A stretch of DNA of 64,000 nucleotides from Chryseobacterium salipaludis (GCF_022968825.1 NZ_JALHKS010000001.1:538260-602259); one strand, 5' to 3'; counted from the first letter of the stretch, positions 1-9,834 are shown. Notes: generated by a model not told the origin, from the sequence alone. Translations and numbers: made by a program.

Positions 1-3000
1 TTCGGTCTTTCACCATAATCCAGCCGGTGAAGACGCGGCCGTCTGCCAGTGTCAGAACGTACCAGTAGGAATCAGTCGGCACGACACGTGAGGCGGTTTT
101 CCCGTTCCATTCCAATCGGGTGGCGCTGTCCTGTTCATAAATTTTCTGCTGGTAACGGTTGTATATTTTCAGATTGGTTGTTTTGCCGTCGAATACATAT
201 AAATCGTCAATAACCCAGGTGTCATTCCGGCCATCGTCATTGGGCGTAAAGGCATTTTTCACATTTAAAATCAGGCCCTGCTTCATTTCGCCCAAACATT
301 CGCGATCCGCAAACTTCACGTAGAAATCGATGACGCCTGCCGGCAAATTGGTAAAGACATTGCTTTCCTGGAAGTTTTTACCATCGATGGAATACAAAAT
401 TTTCCGGCTGCCGTTAGCAATTACGGTGTAGGTATTTCCTTCCGCCACCAATTTCGTAATAACCGGAACTTCGTAGGCAAATACTTTTACCGGAGCGGTA
501 AACGTGCAGCCATTGCGCGCCGTGACGGTAAGATGGTACGTTCCCTCACTCTTCACGTTCGGAAGTTTCGCCGTGGTGCCCACTACCTGATTCGCCGGGT
601 TGCGCCATTCATATCCGGTGAGGTCTAATTCTGACAGGTCCGGTGCGATGGTAATCGGAACGCCCGGGCAGAAATATTGGTCCGGAACAGTGAACATCGG
701 CGTAGTCCTGAGCTTCAAAGTAATTTCTGATTTTTCAGGGCAGAAACCGGGTGCATTTACTTTGACCACAACGGTATTTCTGCCGGATTTCTGGTTAAAC
801 AGATACGCGTTCGGTACCAGAATCTGGTTCTGATTTTTCTTTAAATCCTCAAAAGTCGGATAGTAGGTAAACTGCGCGGTTCCGGCAAACAATTGTCGTT
901 CAAACTGTGTCAGATCCACGGTTTCCAACTGGTCATTACCCGCATCACATTCATCAATAAGATAAGGGCCCGGATTGAGGGTTACTTTTTTACCGGTCCG
1001 AAGATCCACCGTCGCAACATCAAAACAGCCGGGAATATTTTCCACGCGCACCCAGATTCGGGTCAGAGACGGCTCAAATTCAAACTGAGCAGGATTTTCA
1101 ATTTGATTTACATTCCGCTCTGCGTCTGCTTTCGTTTTATAAAATTTAAAAATATTGTTCTGGCTGGCCTGATACACCATACCGGCCGTATGCGCTGTAA
1201 GATCCAATTCATATAAACCATCCAGGTTACGGTCGCAGATATCAGCAATGGTTGAATTTCGTGCTTTCGGCGGCATATAGCTCTGAAGTTCCACCGGCGC
1301 TACGGAATAGCAGCCATTTGTTTTGGAAGTAAACCTTGCCCAAACAGTAATAAGCGAGCGCGCTGTTACAAAAGGACTCTTAATTTGCGGGCCGCCTGCG
1401 TCCGCAGCTTCTTTTGTTTTATGATACGTTATAGTTAAATCCGATAAAGGATAGGTATTTTCCGCCGGCTGATATAATTGAGAAACTGCGTCGGATAACA
1501 CGAAAGATTCATTATTATTGAAATCATAATCACACTTCTGAAGTGCAGCTGGCTGCAGCACAATAGCCGGCAGGAAGTGAAGCCTGATATTAATTTCGCT
1601 GGCGGAAGAACAGCCACCAGCGTACGATACGCGTACAAATACTTTCCCGGCACCGGCCACCACGTACGCTTTGGGATCAGAAATCGGTTCACTAAACGCA
1701 TGGGTATCCGGGTTATACTTTTTAAAATAAGCAAAAGAAACGCCTGCATCGCTAAATATTTCCTTTTCCATCACCGCCAGATTCACCGGCTCTTCGCCAT
1801 CGTTATTATTATCACACACTGCGTTTTTAGTCAGGGTGACAACCGGCTTCACATCAGGCGTTGGTGTTAATTTAATCTCAATCGGGAATATATTAAAACA
1901 ACCATAGCTCGTGATTCTCACATACAAAGTAAGTGTACCGTTCACTTCTGCTTTGCTGATAGGACCGGTATTACTATTCGCCTGATCCTGGGTTTTAAAA
2001 TAAGAAACCACTGCATTCTGATTTCCGGCAATCTCTTTACTATAGTCAGCTAAAGTCACTTCCTCCCGGCCATCATTTTTCAGGTCACAGGCGGTGAAGG
2101 CATCTTTGGCAATGACCACGTGCACCAGGTTAACAGTCAGTCGTTTCACCGCAAAGCAATCGGTGGCATCGGCAAACCGGATATAGAAAACCTTGGTAAT
2201 CAGATTTCCGTTATCCGTAATCAACTGCTGTGGCGAAATTTCATTCTGATTTTGTTCGGCATCTGCTTCCGACTTGAAATATCCGGTGGTAATCCCTACG
2301 GGCGACTGCTTCAGCATCAGCGGTGCATATTGGGATAAATCAACCGCGACATCTTCGGTTCCGTCGAAACAAAGGCTCGCGGTATAATGGATCGATTCTA
2401 CTTTGGTAAAGAAAACATCCATTTCAATAACCGCAATACTATAGCAACCGGCACTGTTTTCCACGCGGGCATAGACTTCATATTTTCCTTCCCGAATGGT
2501 CGTCAGGCTTGGGCCGCTGCCACTGAGTGCCTGCGCTCTGGTTTGGTAGAATGTAATCGTAAAGTCAGGATTTGTAGTAATCTTCGGACCGACTACGGCA
2601 AGAAAATCGTACGGTTCCGTATTGTCTCTTTTAAAGTCGCAGGTTGAAACCTTCACTTGTATCGGCGATGTGATATCAGGCGACGCCGTAAAGTTAATGG
2701 TAACCGGCCCGAAAACCTGATTACAGTTCTGTGTCTTATAATTCACAAATAACTGCATTCCGGCCGTCAGGTCCGCGCGTTTCAGCTCGTTTGTACCGGC
2801 AGTTGCATCCTGCTCTGTTCTGTAGTATTGCAGCGTACCGTTCAGCGGTGCCGCAAATAATTTGTCATTTAACTGAGCCAGCAGATAATTACGTTCAACG
2901 CCATCATTTTCATTATCACACAACGTCACCTGATGGGTAAGCATACTTTGTGATATAAGGTTGAAATTTAGTTCGGCCACGCGATAGCAATCGGGATCGC

Positions 3001-4189
3001 CGGGGTTCTGAACACGCACATAATAGGTGCGGGCGGCAGTTACCTGCGCTTGGTCGGGCTGTGGATTCGCACCGCTCACGGCATCATCCCCGGTTAAGTG
3101 GAAAGTGAACAGCAAATCATCCGGATTCTGACTGGTGAGCTGGCTGCGGTAATCGCGCAGGTTCACCGTCTGGCTGGCGGAGCCGCAAAAAACATGGTTG
3201 TAATTTCGGGCCAGCGGAAAATCCGGCGCGAAGGTTACCGTGGCTGTATCTTCGAGCACAAAATCCTGCGCCCCGCACAGCGGATAGCTGACTTTGGCAG
3301 TGTATTTCTTATTCTGGTCCGGGCATACCGTTACCGTATCACCGGAACCGACCTGCTTGCCGGTTTCATCAAGCCAATGAACGGAAGGCGTAACAGCATC
3401 GCCGGAAGGAGCAAAGCGGTATGCTTCATTCTGCGCCATCCAAACACCGGAGTTTCTGTCCTCCGGTGAATAACCGACGGTACGATCGAAATTAATAATC
3501 CCGATTAAGGCATTTTTAAATTTGGCCGTACTGCAGGGCAACGGCTTGTTCTCCACAAAGATTTCGATGATGTTCGAACCTTCGTGCAAGACGATCTGGG
3601 AAGATATGAGCTGTTCGCAGCCAACCAAGCGCCCGCGATAAAAATTAACCACAAGTTTGCGGCAGGGTGCCACGCCGGTAATACTGTAATAAATCTCGGA
3701 ATCATTATCCGGCCGGAACACCATATCGTTGAAGGCCCCGAAAATACTGGCACGCGGAAGTGCCTCGCTAGGGTTCTGTTCCTCTACATTCGGATAATTA
3801 ATGGACCCAAACTGCGCACTTTCAAACGTCAGCATACCGTTGGTTCCGATCACCACCTCGCGGTAATTATTGCCAAAGAAGCAGAAGTCAAAAGGCAGCG
3901 TTACTTTCTTCAAAAATAAATCATCCGCATCCGCGTGCAGCGGTGTTCCTTCGTTGAATTGTCCGTACGGCTGGAAATTCGCAGGCGATACTTCATAGGT
4001 CTCCGTACGGTGAAAGGTGGGATACGCCACTTTAAGGGAGAGACACTCGCCCTGCAACGGATACGCACAATTAATCAGGACATCCTCATTCCCGAGCGCA
4101 TCCGTCACTTTTGCATTATTGCAATACTGCTGAGCCGGCATCAGAGATGCAAAGCAGAGGCTTATAAAAAAGAGTACTAATTTCTGCAT
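1..4189 (-). CDS. Giant repeat-rich T9SS type B sorting-domain protein (3' end cut by window edge)
   Basis: This is one open frame from an ATG at 4189 to the window edge, about 1396 codons. I translated it at both ends and at several internal points and found one consistent frame. It starts MQKLVLFFISLCFASLMPA, a signal peptide with likely cleavage before QQYCNN. Residues of about 90-230 form a globular N-terminal part (FFGNNYREVVIGTNG). About nine related modules of roughly 95 residues follow; most open with a CDxNxDG-like motif (CDNENDG, CDLKNDG, CDNNNDG, CDRNLDG) and close with an aromatic-x-RV..GC strand. The C-terminus carries NAFTPNDDGRNDTW (from about residue 1312) and ends near WIMVKDR, the hallmark of the gliding-associated type B sorting domain. 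The product should be secreted by T9SS and held at the cell surface. An adhesin-like role is inference. The stop codon lies just outside the window. Confidence 0.9.
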   Translation of the reverse strand, partial: MQKLVLFFISLCFASLMPAQQYCNNAKVTDALGNEDVLINCAYPLQGECLSLKVAYPTFHRTETYEVSPANFQPYGQFNEGTPLHADADDLFLKKVTLPFDFCFFGNNYREVVIGTNGMLTFESAQFGSINYPNVEEQNPSEALPRASIFGAFNDMVFRPDNDSEIYYSITGVAPCRKLVVNFYRGRLVGCEQLISSQIVLHEGSNIIEIFVENKPLPCSTAKFKNALIGIINFDRTVGYSPEDRNSGVWMAQNEAYRFAPSGDAVTPSVHWLDETGKQVGSGDTVTVCPDQNKKYTAKVSYPLCGAQDFVLEDTATVTFAPDFPLARNYNHVFCGSASQTVNLRDYRSQLTSQNPDDLLFTFHLTGDDAVSGANPQPDQAQVTAARTYYVRVQNPGDPDCYRVAELNFNLISQSMLTHQVTLCDNENDGVERNYLLAQLNDKLFAAPLNGTLQYYRTEQDATAGTNELKRADLTAGMQLFVNYKTQNCNQVFGPVTINFTASPDITSPIQVKVSTCDFKRDNTEPYDFLAVVGPKITTNPDFTITFYQTRAQALSGSGPSLTTIREGKYEVYARVENSAGCYSIAVIEMDVFFTKVESIHYTASLCFDGTEDVAVDLSQYAPLMLKQSPVGITTGYFKSEADAEQNQNEISPQQLITDNGNLITKVFYIRFADATDCFAVKRLTVNLVHVVIAKDAFTACDLKNDGREEVTLADYSKEIAGNQNAVVSYFKTQDQANSNTGPISKAEVNGTLTLYVRITSYGCFNIFPIEIKLTPTPDVKPVVTLTKNAVCDNNNDGEEPVNLAVMEKEIFSDAGVSFAYFKKYNPDTHAFSEPISDPKAYVVAGAGKVFVRVSYAGGCSSASEINIRLHFLPAIVLQPAALQKCDYDFNNNESFVLSDAVSQLYQPAENTYPLSDLTITYHKTKEAADAGGPQIKSPFVTARSLITVWARFTSKTNGCYSVAPVELQSYMPPKARNSTIADICDRNLDGLYELDLTAHTAGMVYQASQNNIFKFYKTKADAERNVNQIENPAQFEFEPSLTRIWVRVENIPGCFDVATVDLRTGKKVTLNPGPYLIDECDAGNDQLETVDLTQFERQLFAGTAQFTYYPTFEDLKKNQNQILVPNAYLFNQKSGRNTVVVKVNAPGFCPEKSEITLKLRTTPMFTVPDQYFCPGVPITIAPDLSELDLTGYEWRNPANQVVGTTAKLPNVKSEGTYHLTVTARNGCTFTAPVKVFAYEVPVITKLVAEGNTYTVIANGSRKILYSIDGKNFQESNVFTNLPAGVIDFYVKFADRECLGEMKQGLILNVKNAFTPNDDGRNDTWVIDDLYVFDGKTTNLKIYNRYQQKIYEQDSATRLEWNGKTASRVVPTDSYWYVLTLADGRVFTGWIMVKDR

Positions 4190-4557
4190 GTTGGTTTTGG
4201 TTATTAATGACACAAAAACGCCGCAGAAACCGAGAAAGTAAACCAAGGCAGATTAAGGCTCTGCCGGGCACATGTACTCATTTTTTTTCATCAGATAATC
4301 AGGATTGATTGTTGTGTTTTGAAGTTGTGTCCCTTCTCAATTCCCGTTGTAATCATAATGCCGTAATGGCAAATTATGCACCATTCAGTTATCAACCTGC
4401 TATGCCAAAACCTTTATTACAAAGTCTTTTTACAGCCATATTATGATTATGCTTATTTTTTGTCGGTTTTTAAGAGTGCAAATTTCAGCAAATAATCTGA
4501 ATCTGCATAGCACTTTTTGATGCAGTTACATGATTTTTAGCATACTGCAGTTTTGCG
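4190..4557. other. Divergent intergenic region between T9SS type B gene and glnS
   Basis: About 370 bases without a plausible gene, AT-rich in its right half. It must hold the 5' regions of two divergent genes. Only the glnS-side -7 box is clear. I saw no clean TAnnTTTG box for the minus-strand gene. Confidence 0.6.
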
Positions 4558-4565
4558 TAAATTTG
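4558..4565 (+). promoter_or_regulatory. Bacteroidota -7 box upstream of glnS
   Basis: TAAATTTG matches the Bacteroidota -7 consensus TAnnTTTG and ends 16 nt before the glnS ATG. The upstream -33 region is T-rich but lacks a clear TTG. The predicted transcript has a leader of only about 10 nt. Confidence 0.5.
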
Positions 4566-4581
4566 CCGCAAGAACATTTCC

Positions 4582-6255
4582 ATGGAAGAAGAAAAAAGAT
4601 CCCTCAATTTTATTGAACAAATTATAGAAGATGACCTGGCAGCGGGTATGCCGAAAGAACAACTGCGCTTTCGGTTTCCGCCGGAGCCGAATGGTTATCT
4701 GCACATCGGCCACACCAAAGCCATCTGTATTAATTTCGGGCTGGGCGAAAAATATAACGCACCGGTCAATCTGCGGTTTGATGACACCAATCCCGAGAAA
4801 GAAGAACAGGAATTCGTGGATTCCATTAAAGCTGATATTGACTGGCTGGGTTTCAAATATGATAAAGAAGTGTATGCTTCTGATTATTTCGGACAGTTAT
4901 ATAAGTGGGCGGTGCAAATGATTAAAGACGGGAAAGCCTACGTGGATGAGCAATCGTCGGAAATGATTACGGCGCAGCGCAAAACGCCATTTGAGCCCGG
5001 CATTGAATCACCATACCGCAACCGTCCCGTGGCAGAAAGCCTGGACTTGTTTGAAAAAATGAAAAACGGAGCGTTCGAGGAAGGCAGCATGTCACTGCGT
5101 GCAAAAATCGATATGGCTTCACCAAATATGAATATGCGCGATCCGGTGATGTACCGGATCCTGCGCCGGCCGCACCACCGTACCGGTACCGACTGGAAGA
5201 TTTATCCGATGTACGACTGGGCACACGGAGAGTCTGATTATATCGAACAAATTTCGCACTCGCTGTGTTCGCTGGAATTTGAAAACCACCGTCCGCTGTA
5301 CAACTGGTACCTGGATCAGGTGTACGCTGAAGGAACCGTGCGCAACAAACAGCGCGAATTTGCCAGGCTGAATGTTACCTATATGATAACCTCCAAGCGC
5401 AAACTCCAGAGGCTGGTGGCAGAGAACGCCGTGACCGGCTGGGACGATCCCAGGATGCCGACCATTTCCGGCATGAGAAGGTTGGGTTATACACCGGCCG
5501 CGCTGAAGAACTTTATTGACCGTGTGGGCGTTGCCAAGCGTGAGAACATGATTGACATTCAGCTGCTGGAATTTTTTGTGCGCGAAGACCTGAACAAAAT
5601 CGCAACCCGGGTGATGGCCGTGGTGGATCCGGTGAAACTGGTGATTACCAACTATCCCGAAGGCCCGGAAGAATGGCTGGAAACGGAAAACAACCCGGAA
5701 GACCAAAATGCCGGCACACGCCAGGTGCCTTTTTCACGGGAACTGTACATCGAGCGCGAAGACTTTAAAGAAGAAGCCAACAAAAAATTCTTCCGTTTGA
5801 AACTGGGCGGTGAAGTGCGCCTGAAATCTGCCTATATTATTAAAGCAGAAAGCGTAGACAAAGACGAGAATGGCGAGATTACGACCATTTATGCGACCTA
5901 TGACCCGCTGAGCAAATCGGGCAGCGGCACGGAAGAAAGCTTAAGAAAAGTAAAAGGTACCCTGCACTGGGTTTCAGCAGCACATGCCCTGCCGCTAGAA
6001 GTCCGCATCTATGACCGACTGTTTACCCATCCGGAACCGGACGCCGAAAAAGAAACTGATTTCATGGACCTGCTGAATCCGGAAAGTTTAAAAACAGTAC
6101 AGGGATTTGCGGAACCAAGCCTGAAGGATGCCAGGGTAGGCGCACCGTATCAGTTCCAGCGCATCGGCTACTTTACCAAAGACCGCGACTCCAGCGAGGA
6201 AAAACTGGTATTCAACAGAACGGTTACCTTAAAAGATTCTTATAAACCAGAATAA
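4582..6255 (+). CDS. glnS: Glutamine--tRNA ligase
   Basis: A 557-residue class I aminoacyl-tRNA synthetase that charges tRNA-Gln with glutamine in the cytoplasm. The catalytic core has PPEPNGYLHIGH (HIGH motif at residues 41-44) and a KMSKS-type loop, MITSKRKL. The GlnRS signature FDDTNP is present. The C-terminal half (about residues 340-550) is the beta-barrel anticodon-binding region. Length fits bacterial GlnRS. Having a GlnRS implies that tRNA-Gln need not be made by the GatCAB transamidation route. The gene stands alone, with a short-leader promoter before it and a strong intrinsic terminator immediately after it. Confidence 0.97.
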   Translation: MEEEKRSLNFIEQIIEDDLAAGMPKEQLRFRFPPEPNGYLHIGHTKAICINFGLGEKYNAPVNLRFDDTNPEKEEQEFVDSIKADIDWLGFKYDKEVYASDYFGQLYKWAVQMIKDGKAYVDEQSSEMITAQRKTPFEPGIESPYRNRPVAESLDLFEKMKNGAFEEGSMSLRAKIDMASPNMNMRDPVMYRILRRPHHRTGTDWKIYPMYDWAHGESDYIEQISHSLCSLEFENHRPLYNWYLDQVYAEGTVRNKQREFARLNVTYMITSKRKLQRLVAENAVTGWDDPRMPTISGMRRLGYTPAALKNFIDRVGVAKRENMIDIQLLEFFVREDLNKIATRVMAVVDPVKLVITNYPEGPEEWLETENNPEDQNAGTRQVPFSRELYIEREDFKEEANKKFFRLKLGGEVRLKSAYIIKAESVDKDENGEITTIYATYDPLSKSGSGTEESLRKVKGTLHWVSAAHALPLEVRIYDRLFTHPEPDAEKETDFMDLLNPESLKTVQGFAEPSLKDARVGAPYQFQRIGYFTKDRDSSEEKLVFNRTVTLKDSYKPE

Positions 6256-6261
6256 AAACTG

Positions 6262-6290
6262 AAACTCCGGCCGGCCCGGAGTTTTTTTTT
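6262..6290 (+). terminator. Intrinsic terminator of glnS
   Basis: Stem AACTCCGG (6263-6270) pairs with CCGGAGTT (6276-6283) over a 5-nt loop and runs into a tract of T residues. It begins 7 nt after the glnS stop. Confidence 0.9.
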
Positions 6291-6407
6291 GTGAGTATAC
6301 CATATTTCGTAATGCACGCTTCTTTCTTACTAATTTCAATTGACTGCGTCTGCCTTGTTTAATACAATGAAAGCCACGCGTTTTCTGCCTACTTTATTTT
6401 TTATAAG

Positions 6408-6415
6408 TATCTTCG
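6408..6415 (+). promoter_or_regulatory. Probable -7 box of the thioredoxin-fold gene
   Basis: TATCTTCG is one mismatch from TAnnTTTG and lies 26 nt before the ATG at 6442. It falls inside the possible N-terminal extension of the frame, which supports the downstream start. Confidence 0.4.
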
Positions 6416-6441
6416 CAGGAAATTTTCACACTAAAAATGCA

Positions 6442-7611
6442 ATGAAAAAGGCCCTGTCTCTCGTTCTTTTCTGTACAGCCGTTTTATGGTACGCGCAGGA
6501 GGGAATCACGTTCCGCGACGGCGATTTTAAAACCGCGCTCGCACAGGCAAAAAAGGAAAAGAAACTCATCTTCATGGACGCTTTTGCTGCCTGGTGCGGC
6601 CCATGTAAACTGATGGAGAAAAATGTGTTTACGCAACCGGCTGTCGGTAAATATTATAATGACAATTTTATCAACGTGCGCTATGATATGGAAAAAGGGG
6701 AAGGCCGCGAAATCGCTCAAAAATATGGCGTGCGTTCCTATCCTTCCTTTTTATTTCTGAATGGTGATGGCGAAGTCGTGCTTCAAAGCTATGGCTATAT
6801 GGTGGAAAATGATTTCCTGCAGGTCGGCCGGGAAGCCAATCAGCCGAAACTTGCCACAAAATCCTCACGCGAACTTTTTAACGAAGGAGAGAAAAATCCT
6901 GAACTGCTGCTGAACATGATGCGTGCCAATGCACAGACCGATTATGATTTTGCCAAAAAAGTATCTGAGCGTTATTTTCAGGTTAAAAAAGGTCAGCCGC
7001 TGACGCGTGATGAAATCGGCACTTTGCTTTTCTTCCTGAAATCACCGGATGATGCGAACTACGCTATTTTCCGCGAACGGAAAGCTGAGATCGAGCAGAT
7101 CATGTCACCAGATATTTACCATCAGTTTGATGTGAATATTAAAATCTCCGCGGTAATGGAAAAAGCAGTGGACCAGACGACAGGTTTGATTAATGACGCT
7201 TACTTCCGGCAGCAAGCCACACCGCTGGTCGGGAAAACCGATGCTGAAACGGCATTGCAGCGAATGAAGGTGATTTATTACCCGACCATTGGAAAGTTTG
7301 ACGAATATGAGCAGGCCGCCCTGGCATATTATAAAAACACCGAAGAATTTAATCCGGACGAGCTCTTGAAAGCCGCCTGGATTTTCAGCGAATATGTGAA
7401 GACGCCCGCTTCCCTTAAAAAAGCGGTGATCTGGGCCGAAAAAGCCGTGATGAAAGCCGAAAGTGCGGATAATACATTTGTGCTCGCACGTCTTTATGCT
7501 AAAACTGGAAACAAAGAAGGCGCAAAAATGTACGCCGAACAATCCCTCAACCTCGCTGCCCGCACCGGTGCCGATGCTACCGCTGCCCGCCAATTGCTGG
7601 AAAGCCTGTAA
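6442..7611 (+). CDS. Secreted thioredoxin-fold protein with C-terminal helical region
   Basis: 389 residues. The frame is open further upstream, but the start at 6442 gives a proper signal peptide (MKKALSLVLFCTAVLWYAQEG) and sits after a promoter-like box. Residues of about 30-140 form a thioredoxin domain with the active site AAWCGPCK followed by the cis-proline strand VRSYPSFLFLNGDGE. The remaining 250 residues are helical, with an alanine-rich TPR-like end. Thioredoxin-fold proteins with a CxxC site act as disulfide reductases or isomerases, so a periplasmic thiol-redox role is likely; the partner is unknown. It is the first gene of a tight three-gene set. Confidence 0.85.
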   Translation: MKKALSLVLFCTAVLWYAQEGITFRDGDFKTALAQAKKEKKLIFMDAFAAWCGPCKLMEKNVFTQPAVGKYYNDNFINVRYDMEKGEGREIAQKYGVRSYPSFLFLNGDGEVVLQSYGYMVENDFLQVGREANQPKLATKSSRELFNEGEKNPELLLNMMRANAQTDYDFAKKVSERYFQVKKGQPLTRDEIGTLLFFLKSPDDANYAIFRERKAEIEQIMSPDIYHQFDVNIKISAVMEKAVDQTTGLINDAYFRQQATPLVGKTDAETALQRMKVIYYPTIGKFDEYEQAALAYYKNTEEFNPDELLKAAWIFSEYVKTPASLKKAVIWAEKAVMKAESADNTFVLARLYAKTGNKEGAKMYAEQSLNLAARTGADATAARQLLESL

Positions 7612-7620
7612 CAATTACCT

Positions 7621-8247
7621 GTGAAAAAACTGCTGCTATCTGCTGTCCTCGTGCAGTCTGCGCTCCTGAGCGCTCAATCGGAACCCGTTTCAAAAAAGCC
7701 TGAAAACGTTATAAAAGCCAATGGGGTGTTTCTGCCGGCAGGAATCCTGAATGCCGCGTTGGAACATCAGCTCGGTGAGAAGTACACTCTGCAGGGCGAC
7801 GTTTTTATTTCACCATGGAAATCTTTTTTTGGCCGTTATCTGCAGGTATATTCTGCCGGCGTGGAAGGCCGGTATTATTTTACCGAAGCTTTTGATAAAT
7901 GGTATATGGGCGCCAATATTTCCGGTATCCGTTTCATTATGGAAAAATGGAATTACTGGGGCGACGGCACGTATCAATATAAAGAAGGTCAGCCTGTTTA
8001 TAATGTGAAAGACCTTTACCAGGATGGTTTCGGTTTTATGTTGGGCGCAACCGTCGGCTATCAGGTACCGCTCAGCGAGCATTGGAAGCTGGATTTCTTT
8101 CTGACCGGCGGCAGCGTGCAGACTTTCTATAAAGGCAAACACAAAACGCTGCCCGTTCGCTACGATGACGAACCCGGCCGCACCTGGAACCGCAGCGGCG
8201 AATGGCTACCGTACCGCGGCGGCATTATGATTGGATACACCCTTTAA
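7621..8247 (+). CDS. DUF3575-like outer-membrane beta-barrel protein
   Basis: 208 residues starting at GTG 7621, 9 nt after the previous stop. The signal peptide is MKKLLLSAVLVQSALLSAQS. The rest alternates aromatic and polar residues (FFGRYLQVYSAGVEGRYYF, WYMGANISGIRF, GFMLGATVGYQVPL) and ends GGIMIGYTL, the pattern of a small outer-membrane barrel with a C-terminal beta signal. It resembles DUF3575 proteins of Bacteroidota. The specific function is unknown; the family name is moderately certain, the barrel more so. Confidence 0.75.
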   Translation: MKKLLLSAVLVQSALLSAQSEPVSKKPENVIKANGVFLPAGILNAALEHQLGEKYTLQGDVFISPWKSFFGRYLQVYSAGVEGRYYFTEAFDKWYMGANISGIRFIMEKWNYWGDGTYQYKEGQPVYNVKDLYQDGFGFMLGATVGYQVPLSEHWKLDFFLTGGSVQTFYKGKHKTLPVRYDDEPGRTWNRSGEWLPYRGGIMIGYTL

Positions 8248-8249
8248 CT

Positions 8250-8453
8250 ATGGATATTAAAAGCACCCGATACCTTATTATTGCGGCCATTACGTTTGTG
8301 GTCCTTTTCCTGTTCAATTATCTGGGCAATCAGCTCCCCGATAAGCTGGAGCGCGCGCTGATGACCGCCTTTGCCGGCGTGGTGGGCCTCACCATCGGGA
8401 TGTGGTTTGTACACCGCAACTCGAAGGATGACACGCATCATGATTTTGATTAA
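8250..8453 (+). CDS. Small two-helix inner-membrane protein
   Basis: 67 residues from the ATG at 8250, only 2 nt after the preceding stop, so it is translationally linked to the barrel gene. The frame is open 16 codons further upstream, but that extension lies inside the barrel gene. Two hydrophobic segments are visible (YLIIAAITFVVLFLFNYL and MTAFAGVVGLTIGMWFV), separated by a short charged loop, with a polar tail KDDTHHDFD. No family is recognised. A weak inverted repeat (AAGTACC...GGTACTT, 8456-8478) follows it. Confidence 0.6.
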   Translation: MDIKSTRYLIIAAITFVVLFLFNYLGNQLPDKLERALMTAFAGVVGLTIGMWFVHRNSKDDTHHDFD

Positions 8454-8586
8454 AAAAGTACCGCTTTAACTGGTACTTGCTACTAAAGACTTCAGACGCA
8501 AGCTCCTGTTGGATTATTCCTGCGAATGATGTTCTGCGTTTATCTGCAAACGCTTTCTCGAGGCCATTTTTTTTCTTTTATGATTA

Positions 8587-8655
8587 GGCGGACATTTCGC
8601 GCTGTACGCTCCTGCGCAAGGGTCGCAAGTTTCACTCGTTCCGCTTCTGGCCTAT
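8587..8655 (-). repeat. Diverged copy of GC-rich dispersed intergenic repeat
   Basis: Shares GGCGGACATTTCGCGCTG with the copies at 9379 and 11691 and then diverges. It lies in a 257-base gap (8454-8710) that otherwise holds nothing recognisable. See the family description at 17481. Confidence 0.6.
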
Positions 8656-8710
8656 TATTTAATTTTATAATCTTAAGCAGGTTAAGTATGGAACATTAAA
8701 ACATGATTTT

Positions 8711-9250
8711 ATGAAGATCACAACATTCTTTTTAACATGCATTTGTTCATTTATAGGTATGCACTCAGCTGCGCAAAGGACAGTGGACGCTACTTTTCCA
8801 CAAAATAACAAATTACTGTATGACAACGAGGAGCTCGTTTACTCCTTTACAACAAAAAATCAGAAAAAGGTCGTTATAGCAAAAGACAGAAGCAACCGCT
8901 ATATCCAATACCGGTATGGCAGTTCAGGAAAAGTTGAACTCGAATTTCCGAAGGATCGCACCCCGGAAAGCTGGAATAGGTTTCAGTATAACTCCTATCG
9001 CAGAGGTGGTGGCAAACAAAATGCAGGGATGGAAATAGATAATCTCCGATTTTCAAACAATGGGTACACTTATCTGATATACAGAACCTATTTTTCAGAA
9101 GATGACACCAAAAGCGCCGGAATTATAATTACCGACCCGCAGAACAAAGAAGTCAAAATCAAAGGCATTCCTCAGACAATAAAAGGTTGTATCTGCAATC
9201 TTGAGTATATAGGCCTTATTGAAAATACAGACATCGGACTAAGCTTTTAA
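8711..9250 (+). CDS. Secreted hypothetical protein
   Basis: 179 residues with a signal peptide ending near GMHSAAQ. The mature part is polar and beta-rich (YRYGSSGKVELEFPKD, RFSNNGYTYLIYRTYFSED) and has two cysteines close together near the C-terminus (GCICNLEYIG). I do not recognise a family. The layout resembles small periplasmic proteins with a beta-sandwich fold. A weak palindrome (AAATGCTTAGCATTT, 9261-9275) follows the stop and may act as a terminator. It stands alone, between two copies of a dispersed repeat, in accessory DNA. Confidence 0.65.
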   Translation: MKITTFFLTCICSFIGMHSAAQRTVDATFPQNNKLLYDNEELVYSFTTKNQKKVVIAKDRSNRYIQYRYGSSGKVELEFPKDRTPESWNRFQYNSYRRGGGKQNAGMEIDNLRFSNNGYTYLIYRTYFSEDDTKSAGIIITDPQNKEVKIKGIPQTIKGCICNLEYIGLIENTDIGLSF

Positions 9251-9834
9251 TCCGGAAAGAAAATGCTTAGCATTTGTTTGAAAAATCTTTGCATTACCAA
9301 CCACATCATATTTTTGGAAGCGGAGGTTTGTGTATTGAACTACGCAATCTTGAAAACAGTATAATAGGCATAATCATTGGGGCGGACATTTCGCGCTGTA
9401 CGTTCATACTCCTCGCTCGGTCGGGTCCGCTGCGCTCCGCCGCCTCGCTGTGGGGTAACCACTGCCATCGCGGCCGCGGGAAGTGCAACTTGGGTAAAGA
9501 TCTGTTAATTGACGGTAATATCGCTTCTCTTAAGAAACTGCTCTGCTTCACACGCTATCGCTTGCCATCCGCATCACGTAGCGACATGGCCTGAGTTACG
9601 GTCTGAACTTTGCTCCGGCTTCTCCATGCAGCATTTGCGGTTGTTTAAGTGCCAACGAAACCTGCAGGGCAATTTTAATCTGTTGTTTAAATTCTTTAAT
9701 GAATGTCAGATGATTGTTTTGAGGTTTGGTCCTGATTTTAGGTAACTAGAAATTTGTTTCATTTACCTATTTTTAATTGACCAAAACAGCGCGATGCACA
9801 CGCAGTCATAAAAATAATTATAAGATCCATCTAT
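9251..9834. other. Intergenic stretch with one repeat copy and no recognisable gene
   Basis: Apart from the repeat at 9379-9490, the short frames here have no recognisable protein character. GC content rises sharply across the repeat. Confidence 0.5.
9379..9490 (-). repeat. GC-rich dispersed intergenic repeat, copy 2
   Basis: A compact GC-rich block. Read on the minus strand it runs GGCAGTGGTTACCCCACAGC ... GCGAGGAGTATGA ... GCGAAATGTCCGCC. It closely matches the copy at 11691 and is related to the plus-strand copy at 17481. It contains short complementary blocks consistent with an RNA fold. Confidence 0.75.

Noticed and set aside
600..4180. Many plus-strand frames across the first 4 kb
   Set aside because: They are shadows of the minus-strand T9SS gene, whose frame is intact at both ends and has a signal peptide and sorting domain.
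5119..5706. Minus-strand frame of 195 codons
   Set aside because: Antisense of glnS, with a composition typical of a shadow frame.
9274..9745. Frames over the GC-rich repeat
   Set aside because: Open only because the repeat is GC-rich; the sequence matches other non-coding copies.
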